Shown piece by piece: positions 38,221 to 47,152 of a stretch of DNA of 64,000 nt (the first letter of the stretch is position 1; each line of letters starts with the position of its first letter). The stretch covers positions 122,717 to 186,716 of the forward strand of contig NZ_LXYE02000035.1 of assembly GCF_001659685.2 (NCBI RefSeq), in the 5' to 3' direction. Below the pieces are notes generated by a model. The model ran no database searches, was not told where the DNA came from, and was given only the letters and a program-made list of their open reading frames with translations. Source of the stretch: Labilibacter marinus. GTDB lineage: Bacteria; Bacteroidota; Bacteroidia; Bacteroidales; Marinilabiliaceae. The position numbers and the translations under genes were made by a program.

Positions 38221-39640
38221 CCTTTTTTAACGTTAATCCCATATCCTTACCTAATTTTAACATGAGCTCGTAAGCTTGCTCTTTATCGTTATTAATTTCG
38301 CCATCCAAAATAGCCTCCTTAATAGCCGACTTAATATCTCCAATCTCACGACAAGGTTTGATACCATAAGCTTCCATAATATCTTCACCCGAAACTGGTG
38401 GTTGAAAGTTTCTTACTTTATCCTTTTCTTCAATCTCCTTTAACTTTCGCCTAACAACTTTAAAATTCTTCATGTACTTTCTGACCTTATCTTCATTTTT
38501 AGAAGTAATATCAGCTTCACATAAAGTCATTAAAGAATCGATATCATCACCTGCATCGAATAACAATCTACGTACAGCAGAATCTGTGACGATATCCTCT
38601 GAAAGAACAATAGGTCGCATATGCAGATAAACCATCTTTTGAATGAATTTCATTTTATCATTCATAGGGAATTTCATCCGTTTAAAAATCTTCGGAATCA
38701 TCTTTTGACCAACATGATTATGCGCATGAAAAGTCCACCCAAGTTTATTATCATATCTTTTCGTTACGGGCTTGGCGATGTCATGAAAAATAGCAGACCA
38801 TCGCAACCAAACATCATCTGTAAAAGGAACAATTCGATCTAGAACTTCTAACGTGTGATAAAAGTTGTCTTTATGTTTTTTTCCATTCTTCTCATCTACG
38901 CCCTTCATATCCTGCAATTCTGGCAGAATTATTTGCAAAAGTCCCGTAACCTCTAATAGCTTGAAAGCCATCGAAGGTTTATCTGCCATAATCATTTTAT
39001 TGAGCTCATCTACAATGCGCTCTCCCGAAACTATTTCAATACGCTCTTTATTAGCCTTTATACCTTCAAAGGTTTCTGCTTCAATTTTAAATCCAAATCG
39101 CGATGCAAAACGTATGGCTCTTAGCATACGTAATGGATCATCCGAAAAAGTAATACCAGGTTCTAACGGAGTACGAATAATTCCATTTTCTAAATCTTTT
39201 CTCCCATTAAATGGGTCTACCAACTCTCCTAATGTTTCCTTATTTAAGGATAGTGCCAAAGCATTAATAGTAAAATCACGTCTATTTTGATCATCCTGTA
39301 AGCTTCCATCTTCCACAATTGGCTTACGCGAATTCCTTTGATACGATTCCTTTCGCGCACCTACAAATTCAACCTCTAAATCGCGATATTTAAACATGGC
39401 TGTGCCAAAATTTTTAAATACCGAAACCTTTAATCCGCCTAATTTAGCGGCGACTTTTTCCGCCATGGCAATTCCACCACCTCTAACAACAATATCAATA
39501 TCTTTGGAAGGTTTATTCAAAAGCAAATCGCGCACATATCCGCCAATCACATAGGTTTCAATCTTATCCACATCTGCCACATGTCTAATCGCGTTAAAAA
39601 CCGTACCTGTTAGATGCTTTATTATATCTTCTTTTGTCAT
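38210..39640 (-). CDS. cca: CCA tRNA nucleotidyltransferase with HD domain
   Basis: Adds or repairs the 3' CCA end of tRNA. The class II nucleotidyltransferase head (1 to ~140) shows YVIGGYVRDLLLNKPSKDIDIVVRGGG with the catalytic DxD pair, then RRDFTINALALSL, then the neck region LRMLRAIRFASRFGF. An HD phosphohydrolase-type domain follows (about 250-350; RWSAIFHDIAKPV, HNHVGQKM), as in many Bacteroidota enzymes. At 476 residues it is full length. No other tRNA gene is in view. The start ATG at 39640 is followed by a short hydrophilic N-terminus. It forms a two-gene operon with the SpoU gene. Confidence 0.95.
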   Translation of the reverse strand: MTKEDIIKHLTGTVFNAIRHVADVDKIETYVIGGYVRDLLLNKPSKDIDIVVRGGGIAMAEKVAAKLGGLKVSVFKNFGTAMFKYRDLEVEFVGARKESYQRNSRKPIVEDGSLQDDQNRRDFTINALALSLNKETLGELVDPFNGRKDLENGIIRTPLEPGITFSDDPLRMLRAIRFASRFGFKIEAETFEGIKANKERIEIVSGERIVDELNKMIMADKPSMAFKLLEVTGLLQIILPELQDMKGVDEKNGKKHKDNFYHTLEVLDRIVPFTDDVWLRWSAIFHDIAKPVTKRYDNKLGWTFHAHNHVGQKMIPKIFKRMKFPMNDKMKFIQKMVYLHMRPIVLSEDIVTDSAVRRLLFDAGDDIDSLMTLCEADITSKNEDKVRKYMKNFKVVRRKLKEIEEKDKVRNFQPPVSGEDIMEAYGIKPCREIGDIKSAIKEAILDGEINNDKEQAYELMLKLGKDMGLTLKKDDE

Positions 39641-39959
39641 CTTTTTTATTTAGGGTGACAAAATTACAACTATTTTGTTGGATTACGCAATAGTTAAATT
39701 CCATCTTACTATAGTTTCTTTGCCAATAGCTATGGCATCTATCTCATTAATATCATGCATAATAAAATACACAATCATCTTACTTTCAAATTTTATTTAT
39801 AAATTTATTATAGGATATTTTGTCAGGTTTTTAACGAAAAACAGACCCATTTATTGACAAATGCAATTTGGCACACATATTGATATTGACATATCGATAT
39901 TTTTAGATATCTTTATATTTAAAAAATAAACTGAATATTAATTTTAAAAAACTATAGCT
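39641..39959. other. Gene-free AT-rich divergent spacer
   Basis: A 319-bp spacer between the divergent cca and trx genes. It is very AT-rich, with several imperfect GATATC-type palindromes near 39880-39915. A 60-codon frame beginning at a TTG (39675) is hydrophobic but otherwise featureless, and I do not accept it. No RNA gene or clear promoter seen. Confidence 0.5.
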
Positions 39960-40322
39960 ATGTTAGAGCATTTAACAAAAGAGACATTTAAAGAAAAAGT
40001 ATTTGATTTTGAAGCAAATAAAGAATGGAAATTCGCAGGTAACAAGCCATGTTTAATTGACTTTTATGCCGATTGGTGTGGACCTTGCAAAGCCATTGCT
40101 CCTGTATTAGAAGAATTATCGAAAGATTATGATGGAAAAATTGACATCTATAAAGTAGATACCGAAGCTGAAAGAGAATTATCAGGAATGTTTGGAGTAC
40201 AAAGTATTCCATCCTTATTATTTATACCGAGCGAAGGGCAGCCGCAAATGGCACAAGGTGCTTTACCAAAGGAATCTCTTCAAAAAGCATTTAAAGATGT
40301 ATTAAAAGTTAGTTTAGACTAA
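39960..40322 (+). CDS. trxA: Thioredoxin (cytoplasmic)
   Basis: A 120-residue thioredoxin with the active site WCGPC (C40, C43) inside DFYADWCGPCK. FGVQSIPSLLFIP supplies the conserved cis-Pro. It has a ~15-residue N-terminal extension (LTKETFKEKVFDFEANKEW) shared with the next gene, and no signal peptide, so it acts in the cytoplasm as a disulfide reductant. It is followed 66 bp later by a lipoprotein paralogue, so the two arose by tandem duplication. The symbol is by similarity only; other thioredoxins may exist elsewhere. Confidence 0.93.
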   Translation: MLEHLTKETFKEKVFDFEANKEWKFAGNKPCLIDFYADWCGPCKAIAPVLEELSKDYDGKIDIYKVDTEAERELSGMFGVQSIPSLLFIPSEGQPQMAQGALPKESLQKAFKDVLKVSLD

Positions 40323-40388
40323 TTGAAACATCTTAAGCAGGATTAAGTAAGAAAGACAAGACATTTGATAGCTAAAAAACAAAAAGAT

Positions 40389-40859
40389 ATGAAGGCATTA
40401 ATTATTACAGGATTATTATCCGTTTTTATTTTCGCTAGTGTTTCATGCTCCAACAAAGCAGAGGCTAAATCTGCGGACGCAAAAACAGAAGAAGGTGGGG
40501 TTATATACTTAAACAAAGATACGTTTAAGAAAGAGGTGTTTGATTATGAAGCAAACAAGGAGTGGAAATACAATGGTAAAGTTCCAGCCATTCTTGATTT
40601 TTATGCAGACTGGTGTGGACCTTGTCGTCAACTTGCACCTGTACTAGATAAAATGCAAAAAGAATACAAAGGTAAAATTCAAGTATTTAAGGTTGATACT
40701 GAAAAAGAAAAAGAGTTAGCTGGCATATTCGGAATTAGAAGTTTACCTACCATTGTTTTTATACCTGTTGATGGTGAACCGCAAGCTGCTATGGGTTTTA
40801 GGCCGCAAGCAGACTTAGAAAAAATGGTTAAAGAGATATTAAAAGTTGAGAAAGAATAG
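40389..40859 (+). CDS. Thioredoxin lipoprotein (periplasm-facing)
   Basis: A 156-residue paralogue of the previous gene. The N-terminus MKALIITGLLSVFIFASVSC ends in a lipobox (C20), then a short Lys/Ala/Ser linker, then the same KDTFKKEVFDYEANKEW lead-in and a thioredoxin fold with WCGPC (C76, C79) and the cis-Pro RSLPTIVFIP. It probably sits in the inner or outer membrane facing the periplasm and keeps client disulfides reduced or isomerised. The ATG at 40389 is preferred over a TTG eight codons earlier, since it gives a clean signal peptide. A terminator follows. Confidence 0.93.
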   Translation: MKALIITGLLSVFIFASVSCSNKAEAKSADAKTEEGGVIYLNKDTFKKEVFDYEANKEWKYNGKVPAILDFYADWCGPCRQLAPVLDKMQKEYKGKIQVFKVDTEKEKELAGIFGIRSLPTIVFIPVDGEPQAAMGFRPQADLEKMVKEILKVEKE

Positions 40860-40880
40860 TTAAGATTTATCCAATCAATA

Positions 40881-40927
40881 AAAGGCTGTTGTAAAAGTTA
40901 ATTACTTTTGCAGCAGCTTTTTTATTT
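40881..40927 (+). terminator. Terminator after the thioredoxin pair
   Basis: GCTGTTGTAAAAG-type arm (40885-40897) pairs with the arm at 40905-40917 (two G-U wobbles), 7-nt loop, then a T run. The ThiE-like gene begins 8 bp further on. Confidence 0.85.
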
Positions 40928-40934
40928 AAAATAA

Positions 40935-41552
40935 ATGGAATACTATATTATATCCAACCCCACTCCTATAACAAAGGAATACGAGATTGTAAATTATATC
41001 TTAGAAAACTTCAACTTAACTTTTCATTTACGGAAGCCTGACTTTAAAAAAAGTCAGATGTCAGAGTACTTAAGTAAAATCTCAAATTCATTACACCATA
41101 AGATTGTTTTACACAGTCATCATGAGCTTATTAATCACTTTGAAATAAAAGGAGTTCATTTTACACATCACAACAAGAAAAATATTCCTGATCTAGCACA
41201 CATAAATTGTTCAAAAAGTATATCCACACATAGTTATGATGAAATACTCTCGTATAAAACATACTTCAATTACTACTTTTTAAGCCCTATTTTTCAAAGT
41301 ATTTCTAAACCCAACTACGGAGGTGACAGCTTTAATAAGCAAGAGTTAAAAACATTTATTCAATCAAATAATGATAAAAAAATAGTAGCCTTGGGAGGAA
41401 TAGACAAGCATACAATAGGCCTTGCAGCTGATCTCGGTTTTAACGGTGTAGCTCTTTTAGGGACATTATGGCAGTATTGCTGCAGTATACATAACTTAAG
41501 TAATGTGAATAATATTTTCGAATCTTTAAAAATTCCTAAAGAGGATTGTTAA
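40935..41552 (+). CDS. Divergent ThiE/TenI-like protein
   Basis: A 205-residue TIM-barrel protein of the thiamine phosphate synthase/TenI superfamily. Family features kept: strand-1 FHLRKPD (for the QLR.K motif), KGVHFTHHN (for GVHLG..D), YYFLSPIFQSISKPNYGG (for the GP.F.T.TK phosphate loop) and KIVALGGIDKHT plus FNGVALLGTLW at the end. The IIND pyrophosphate motif is replaced (KIVLHSH), so true ThiE activity is doubtful. A TenI-like or thiazole-tautomerase role is possible. It begins directly after a terminator and lies 59 bp upstream of the better ThiE copy. Confidence 0.8.
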   Translation: MEYYIISNPTPITKEYEIVNYILENFNLTFHLRKPDFKKSQMSEYLSKISNSLHHKIVLHSHHELINHFEIKGVHFTHHNKKNIPDLAHINCSKSISTHSYDEILSYKTYFNYYFLSPIFQSISKPNYGGDSFNKQELKTFIQSNNDKKIVALGGIDKHTIGLAADLGFNGVALLGTLWQYCCSIHNLSNVNNIFESLKIPKEDC

Positions 41553-41611
41553 GTACCACGAAATAACTATGTTTGTTTTAAACTTACACACACACAACAC
41601 AACAAAATACA

Positions 41612-42277
41612 ATGGATAAAATTATCAGCCGACTTCAATTCATTACTTATCAAGGAGTTGAAAAGTCTGCCTCACAACAAACACTAGAGTTCTGCGCTGG
41701 AGGCGGAGATTGGGTTCAATTAAGGATAAAGAACAAAACTCAAGAAGAAATACTTTCTGAAGCACAAAAGTGCGTTAATATATGCCAGACTTATGGTGCA
41801 ACACTCATCATAAACGACAATCCAGAACTTGCTCGAAGTATTGATGCCGACGGGGTTCATTTAGGTTTAAATGACATGAGCATTGCAGAAGCAAGAAACA
41901 TTTTAGGGGAGCATAAAATTATTGGAGGTACTGCCAATACTATTGAGGACGTAGAACGACTTGTATCTGAAGGCGTTGATTATATCGGTTTAGGTCCTTA
42001 TAAATACACTGACACGAAAAAGAACCTAAGTCCGATACTTGGTCTAGAAGGATATTCGAAAATTATTTCGGCCTGCAATTTAAAAAATATTGATATTCCT
42101 ATTATTGCGATAGGAGGAATTGTAAATGATGAATTTGAGGCTTTGTTTAAAACTGGTATTCATGGTATTGCCCTATCATCCTACATTGCTAAAAAGGACA
42201 ATATTGGTGAAACTACCCTGAATGCTTTAACCGAGGTTGGTAAAGCATATTCCTTTAGCTATGTAAATCAACAATAA
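41612..42277 (+). CDS. thiE: Thiamine phosphate synthase
   Basis: A 221-residue enzyme that joins HMP-pyrophosphate and thiazole phosphate to thiamine phosphate. All landmarks are present: GGGDWVQLRIKNK, TLIINDNPELA, ADGVHLGLNDM, IGGTANTIEDV, DYIGLGPYKYTDTKKNLSP and IAIGGIVNDE plus HGIALSSYI. Length is normal. The gene ends 114 bp before a TPP riboswitch that belongs to the next gene, so thiE itself is not under that switch unless another lies upstream. No thiC, thiG or thiD is present here. Confidence 0.94.
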   Translation: MDKIISRLQFITYQGVEKSASQQTLEFCAGGGDWVQLRIKNKTQEEILSEAQKCVNICQTYGATLIINDNPELARSIDADGVHLGLNDMSIAEARNILGEHKIIGGTANTIEDVERLVSEGVDYIGLGPYKYTDTKKNLSPILGLEGYSKIISACNLKNIDIPIIAIGGIVNDEFEALFKTGIHGIALSSYIAKKDNIGETTLNALTEVGKAYSFSYVNQQ

Positions 42278-42390
42278 GGCATTATAGATTTTATTACAAC
42301 CTGCTACACAAGACTTGAAGATAATACAAAGATTCTCTAACTTTAAGAATGATTTGTTTATAAGATTTAAAGGTCTTAATTTCGCATCCG

Positions 42391-42473
42391 TTTTCCTACA
42401 ATGGGGTGCCTGAAACGTAGCAGGCTGAGATTACACCCTTCGAACCTGGGCAGGTAATGCTGTCAAGGGAAAG
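42391..42473 (+). promoter_or_regulatory. TPP riboswitch (THI element)
   Basis: The conserved sensor sequence is unmistakable: GGGGTGCC, GGCTGAGATTACACCCTT, CGAACCTG, GGTAATGCTG and TCAAGGGA, with a P1 stem TTTCC (42392-42396) to GGGAAA (42468-42473). It lies in the leader of the TonB receptor gene, whose start is 53 bp beyond. A TAATTTCG -7-like element at about 42378-42385 would place the start of transcription just before the switch. When TPP binds, receptor synthesis should fall. Confidence 0.95.
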
Positions 42474-42526
42474 AGTTCTTCTCCTATTTTCCTCATTGCA
42501 GTATTTAATTAATAAAAACTGTAATA

Positions 42527-44962
42527 ATGAAAAAATTAATTTTATTTATCTTTTTAAGCCTGGTCGCAGTATCAACTGCTTGGTCGCAACATACACTAAG
42601 CGGCACAGTTGTGGATGATCAGAAAAACCTACTTATTGGAGCCAATGTAATTATTGAAGGCTTAAATAAGGGAACCGTAACAGATGCAGATGGTAAATTT
42701 ACCTTTTACGATGTAAAGTCAGGCGAGTATAACATTAAAGCAACTTATCTTGGTTATAACCCAATATCATTGCTTTTTAAGATTAATGAGGATACCAAAA
42801 TCACCCTTCAACTTAATGAGAAGTCATTTATGAAAGGTGAAGTAATTGTATCATCTATTAAGGCTGGAAATAAAACACCAGTGGCTAAAACAAACCTAAC
42901 TAAAGAACAGTTACAATCCTTAAATGCGGCAGATGACATTCCTTTATTACTGAGTTTAACACCTTCGGTAGTATCAACCACCGAATCAGGTATAGGAGTA
43001 GGTTATAGCAGTATGCGCATTAGAGGTACGGATGCTACCCGAACCAATGTCACTATCAATGGTATTCCATTAAACGACCCAGAGAGTCAAGGCGTTTTTT
43101 GGGTTAATATGCCTGACTTTTCTTCCTCTGTAGATGAAGTTCAAATTCAAAGAGGAGTGGGAACTTCAACAAATGGAGGTGCAGCATTTGGGGCAAGCAT
43201 CAATTTTAACACAACCACTTTTAACGCAAAACCTCATGCTGAAATCAGTTCGACTGCTGGATCTTTCAACACTTTTAAAAACTCATTTAGTGGTAGTACT
43301 GGCTTAATTAAGGATAAATTTTCGTTTGATTTTAGATATAGTGATTTACAATCTGATGGATACGTAGATTATGCATTTTCTGATCATCAATCTCTATATC
43401 TGAGCGGAACACTCCATATGAACAATAGCTTTTTAAAAGCTAACATCATACATGGTGATCAGAAAACAGGGATCAGCTGGTGGGGTATTGATGCTGACAA
43501 ACTAAAAGAAGACCGCAAGTACAATCCAGCAGGTCAATATACAGATGAGTTTGGCAATCCTCGATATTACGAAGATCAAACTGATAATTATAAGCAAACA
43601 CATTATCAAATATTCTATAGCCATAATCTAACCAATAACTGGCTATTAAATACAGCTCTTCATTATACCAGAGGTGATGGCTATTACGAACAATATAAAG
43701 AGAATGAAAGTTACAAAGAATATGGATGGGAACCTTATGAAATTTCTCCTGGAGAATTTGTTGACCAAACGGATTTAATACGTCAAAAGTGGCTTACTAA
43801 CGACTTTTACGGATTCACTAGCTCATTAAATTACGACAATGGAGATTTAAGTGTAAATATTGGTGGAGGTTGGAACAAGTATGACGGCGACCATTTTGGA
43901 CAAGTCATTTGGGCTCGATTTGCAGGTACATCTGAAAAAGAAGATCAATGGTATTTTAACAATGGTGTTAAAACTGATTATAATATTTACGCCAAAGTAA
44001 ACTACTCCTTAACCAGTAAATTAAATGTATTTGGCGACCTACAACACAGGGGAATTAAATACACCATGGAAGGGATTGATGATGACTTAAGTAAAGATGA
44101 GGGTATTTATATTTTAGATCAGGAACATCAATTCAATTTTATAAATCCTAAAGCTGGGGTGTTTTATACAGTTAATAAGCACCACCAGATTTACAGCTCA
44201 TTTGCCGTTGCTAACAGAGAGCCAACGCGTACCGATTTTAAAGATGCTAACGGAGATTCTGAGTCAACTCCTCGTTCGGAACGTTTAAATGATTTAGAAA
44301 TTGGCTATCATTATAAATCGAGTAAGGTAGCTGCTAATATCAACTTTTATTACATGTACTACAAAGACCAATTAATACCAACAGGTGAGAAAAGCAATGT
44401 AGGTAGCCCTATTATGACCAATGTAGATAAAAGCTATAGAACAGGTATTGAACTAGATTTAGGAGTGAAAATTCTAAATAACCTTTCTTGGAGTGGAAAT
44501 GCTACTTTCAGTAAAAATATAATTAAGGATTACGTAGAAACTTACGATCCGGACTACAACCCCGCAACAAAAAACGATATCCATATTAAACATGGCGATA
44601 ATCAAATAGCCTATTCTCCTTCATATATTGCAAGTAGTATATTTACATATAAAGCATTTAAAGGAAACTCTATAAGTTTTATTACAAAGCATGTTGGAGA
44701 GCAGTATTTTGACAACACTCAAAGCGAGGATAGAAAACTAAGTGCATATACTGTCTCAAACGCTATATTCACTCAAGAATTTACACCTTCTTGGATGAAA
44801 AAAATAGAACTACAATTAAGCATTAACAACCTATTTAATAAAGAATATGTAAGTAATGCTTATGGCGGAAACTGGTACGAAGGTGGTGTTGAAAACTCTT
44901 GGGCTGCCTATTACCCTCAAGCAGGAACACATGCATTTTTTAGAGCTCGATTTATTTTCTAA
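42527..44962 (+). CDS. TonB-dependent receptor, probable thiamine uptake (OMR1/OMthi type)
   Basis: An 811-residue outer-membrane receptor. Signal peptide (MKKLILFIFLSLVAVSTAWSQ), a carboxypeptidase-regulatory-like domain (about 22-110), a TonB plug with RIRGTDATRTNVTINGIPLNDPESQGVFW, and a 22-strand-type barrel ending AGTHAFFRARFIF with the usual C-terminal Phe. The TPP riboswitch directly upstream and the thiE genes beside it strongly suggest that it imports thiamine or a precursor. Rodionov and colleagues predicted such a receptor (omr1) in Bacteroidota, and a riboswitch-linked outer-membrane thiamine receptor is known in Bacteroides. No pnuT inner-membrane partner is in the window. Confidence 0.9.
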   Translation: MKKLILFIFLSLVAVSTAWSQHTLSGTVVDDQKNLLIGANVIIEGLNKGTVTDADGKFTFYDVKSGEYNIKATYLGYNPISLLFKINEDTKITLQLNEKSFMKGEVIVSSIKAGNKTPVAKTNLTKEQLQSLNAADDIPLLLSLTPSVVSTTESGIGVGYSSMRIRGTDATRTNVTINGIPLNDPESQGVFWVNMPDFSSSVDEVQIQRGVGTSTNGGAAFGASINFNTTTFNAKPHAEISSTAGSFNTFKNSFSGSTGLIKDKFSFDFRYSDLQSDGYVDYAFSDHQSLYLSGTLHMNNSFLKANIIHGDQKTGISWWGIDADKLKEDRKYNPAGQYTDEFGNPRYYEDQTDNYKQTHYQIFYSHNLTNNWLLNTALHYTRGDGYYEQYKENESYKEYGWEPYEISPGEFVDQTDLIRQKWLTNDFYGFTSSLNYDNGDLSVNIGGGWNKYDGDHFGQVIWARFAGTSEKEDQWYFNNGVKTDYNIYAKVNYSLTSKLNVFGDLQHRGIKYTMEGIDDDLSKDEGIYILDQEHQFNFINPKAGVFYTVNKHHQIYSSFAVANREPTRTDFKDANGDSESTPRSERLNDLEIGYHYKSSKVAANINFYYMYYKDQLIPTGEKSNVGSPIMTNVDKSYRTGIELDLGVKILNNLSWSGNATFSKNIIKDYVETYDPDYNPATKNDIHIKHGDNQIAYSPSYIASSIFTYKAFKGNSISFITKHVGEQYFDNTQSEDRKLSAYTVSNAIFTQEFTPSWMKKIELQLSINNLFNKEYVSNAYGGNWYEGGVENSWAAYYPQAGTHAFFRARFIF

Positions 44963-44980
44963 TTAAAACTATAAAGCACA

Positions 44981-45020
44981 AAAACGGGAGAGTTGAATTT
45001 ATCGACTCTCCCGTTTCTTT
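44981..45020. terminator. Bidirectional terminator between the receptor gene and xseB
   Basis: A perfect 12-bp stem, 44982-44993 with 45005-45016 (AAACGGGAGAGT and its complement), extended by three more pairs. It has T-rich flanks on both strands and sits between convergent genes. Confidence 0.9.
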
Positions 45021-45045
45021 TCCTTCAGAATAAAAAATAGCGCAA

Positions 45046-45246
45046 CTACTCCTCTATTTCTTTTAAAATATTTTCTACTTCCGATTCTGTTTTGTGTAGT
45101 TTATCCTTACACACTTTTAATAAAACCGAAACTCTTTTTACCTTCTCCGATAACTCATCAACATCTAGCTCATTATCTTCTATCTTAGTCAAGATATCTT
45201 CTATTTCTGTAATGGCATCAACGTAGCCAATTTTCTTTTTTGTCAT
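45046..45246 (-). CDS. xseB: Exodeoxyribonuclease VII small subunit
   Basis: A 66-residue helical protein with the XseB pattern: YVDAITEIEDILTKIEDNELDVDELSEKVKRVSVLLKVCKDKL followed by a Lys/Glu-rich tail. XseB forms long helical hairpins and binds several XseA nuclease subunits to degrade single-stranded DNA. Its usual partner xseA is not beside it. Instead a histidine kinase ends 5 bp upstream on the same strand, so it is probably read as part of that transcript. Codon choice and length look normal, with no sign of decay. Confidence 0.88.
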   Translation of the reverse strand: MTKKKIGYVDAITEIEDILTKIEDNELDVDELSEKVKRVSVLLKVCKDKLHKTESEVENILKEIEE

Positions 45247-45251
45247 GCTAA

Positions 45252-46877
45252 TTAACTATAAATATTGCTTAAAGGTACAGTAAATTTAAATGTACTACCT
45301 TTCTCTAACCTACTTTCAGCAGAAATTGTTCCCTTATTTATCTCCACAAACTCTTTACAAAGCACTAAGCCAAGTCCAGTTCCTTTTTCATTCAGCGTTC
45401 CTGCAGTGCTTATATTGGTATCTACTCTAAATATTTTTTGCAGATTCTCCTTACTTATTCCCACCCCAGTATCGGTTACTGATATCTCTATATTTTTACC
45501 TTTAGTTTTTCCTGCCACAGTAATTACACTGCCCACACGCGAAAACTTAATAGCATTACTAACTAAATTTCTCAATACCGCACTAAACAAATCCTTATCT
45601 GCCCAAGCAATCATCTCATTTCCTACATTTACCGAAATTACAATATCCTTTTCTTCAGCATTAATCTTTAAAATGGAAACAATGTTAATCGCCAATATTT
45701 TAACATCAATTTTCTCTGGCTTATATTCTGTAGTTCCTAATTGAGTTCTTGACCATTGTAATAATGTTTCAACCAATGAGTATAATTTTCGGGTAGAATT
45801 ATGTATCGATCTACTGTATTCCATAATCTCCCTTTGACTTTTACTTTCAACCTGCAAGGATAATACTTCAGAGAATCCCATCAAGGAATTAAACGGACTT
45901 TTAAGATCGTGCGCTATAATAGAAAAGAACTTATCCTTGGTTGCATTTAAGCGCTCTAGTTCCTCATTTTTACTTTTTAAGGTTTTGCTTAAGATTACTT
46001 TAGATCTGAATAAAATAAAAAATACCAATGCAAAAAGAAACAATAACGAAAGGCTAATTATATACACCGTTTTATTTTCGTCTTCCACTCCTGTCAATAA
46101 ATCTAAGCTTGATACTTCTGTGATTTCTATTGGCTCTTCTACCACATCCTTTGTTTTTTTGTTAACAGAAGTTTGAATGCTTAATAATTGTAAGGTTTGA
46201 CTTTTAAGCAAAGAATCTTGAATGTGAGCACTCTTATTTTTATAATATAAAGCCGACTTATAATCACCCATTTTTTCGTACAACGCCGATAACACACAAA
46301 AACATCTAACTTTTAATTCTTCAGAATGAATATTAGATGAAATAGCCAGTGCCTTTTTGGCATACGATTTTGCCTCAGAAAAACTTTTTGTTTCCAAACC
46401 AACCTCGGCCAACACAATAAAAGCGTTTGCTTTTAACTCGTTATCCACATCGTGAGGCATTTCATTTAAGGCCTGAAAAACAGTTGTAGTGGCATTCGAA
46501 AAATCCTTTTGGTGATAATAATATTTACCCAAAGCAATATCAGCCTCTACAATTCCAACCGAATCGCCATGACTCGCTTTAAACTTTTTGAATTTATTTA
46601 AATAAGGAATTGCCCTGTCGAACTGACCATCGCGCATGTAAACTATACCTATTTTATAATTAAGATACGATTGCATGACTGAATCTTTGCACAACTTTAA
46701 TTGATCTTGCAATAATTCCAGAGCCTTGGGATTATTATTAAGGTGAGAATACAATTCGGCATTTTCAATTACCTTATTGCAATTATGAGATGCTGAACTA
46801 ATTTTTCCTTCTCCACTTGCAATATGTGGAAGAAGTAATAATAGAGCTACTGCTAATCCTTTGACAATTTGATGCAT
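45252..46877 (-). CDS. TPR-containing sensor histidine kinase
   Basis: A 541-residue protein. Signal peptide, four or more TPR-like repeats in the periplasm (about 35-230; NYKIGIVYMRDGQFDRAIPYL), one transmembrane helix (about 270-290; YIISLSLLFLFALVFFILF), a short coiled coil, then the HisKA domain with phospho-acceptor H323 (SIIAHDLKSPFNSLMGF) and a HATPase_c domain with N box, DTGVGI and GTGLGLVLC. No receiver domain or adjacent response regulator, so its partner is elsewhere. This TPR-TM-HK architecture is typical of Bacteroidota. It is followed 5 bp later by xseB. Confidence 0.93.
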   Translation of the reverse strand: MHQIVKGLAVALLLLLPHIASGEGKISSASHNCNKVIENAELYSHLNNNPKALELLQDQLKLCKDSVMQSYLNYKIGIVYMRDGQFDRAIPYLNKFKKFKASHGDSVGIVEADIALGKYYYHQKDFSNATTTVFQALNEMPHDVDNELKANAFIVLAEVGLETKSFSEAKSYAKKALAISSNIHSEELKVRCFCVLSALYEKMGDYKSALYYKNKSAHIQDSLLKSQTLQLLSIQTSVNKKTKDVVEEPIEITEVSSLDLLTGVEDENKTVYIISLSLLFLFALVFFILFRSKVILSKTLKSKNEELERLNATKDKFFSIIAHDLKSPFNSLMGFSEVLSLQVESKSQREIMEYSRSIHNSTRKLYSLVETLLQWSRTQLGTTEYKPEKIDVKILAINIVSILKINAEEKDIVISVNVGNEMIAWADKDLFSAVLRNLVSNAIKFSRVGSVITVAGKTKGKNIEISVTDTGVGISKENLQKIFRVDTNISTAGTLNEKGTGLGLVLCKEFVEINKGTISAESRLEKGSTFKFTVPLSNIYS

Positions 46878-47152
46878 GTGTTTTTTGTATCTAGGCGATG
46901 ATTGCCATAAAGATAGAAAAAGGATTTAAATACAAAAATGATATGCCAATTCAACTCTATTTTATTATTTCATAGCTAGGTTAGGTTGGTAACATTTATT
47001 TTATCACTAATACTCAGTTAGTTTATGTGATGGCGTAAAATTTATACAAACTTTTAAAACAGTAATCAGTAGTCAAACTTATTATACCAACTACAACAAG
47101 GGAATGTTTACAAATTAACTTTTAATGTACTAAGGTAATTACCAACCTTAGT

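Noticed and set aside
39675..39857. 60-codon hydrophobic frame upstream of trx
   Set aside because: TTG start, composition explained by AT-rich DNA (Ile/Phe/Leu/Lys), no spacing relation to trx.
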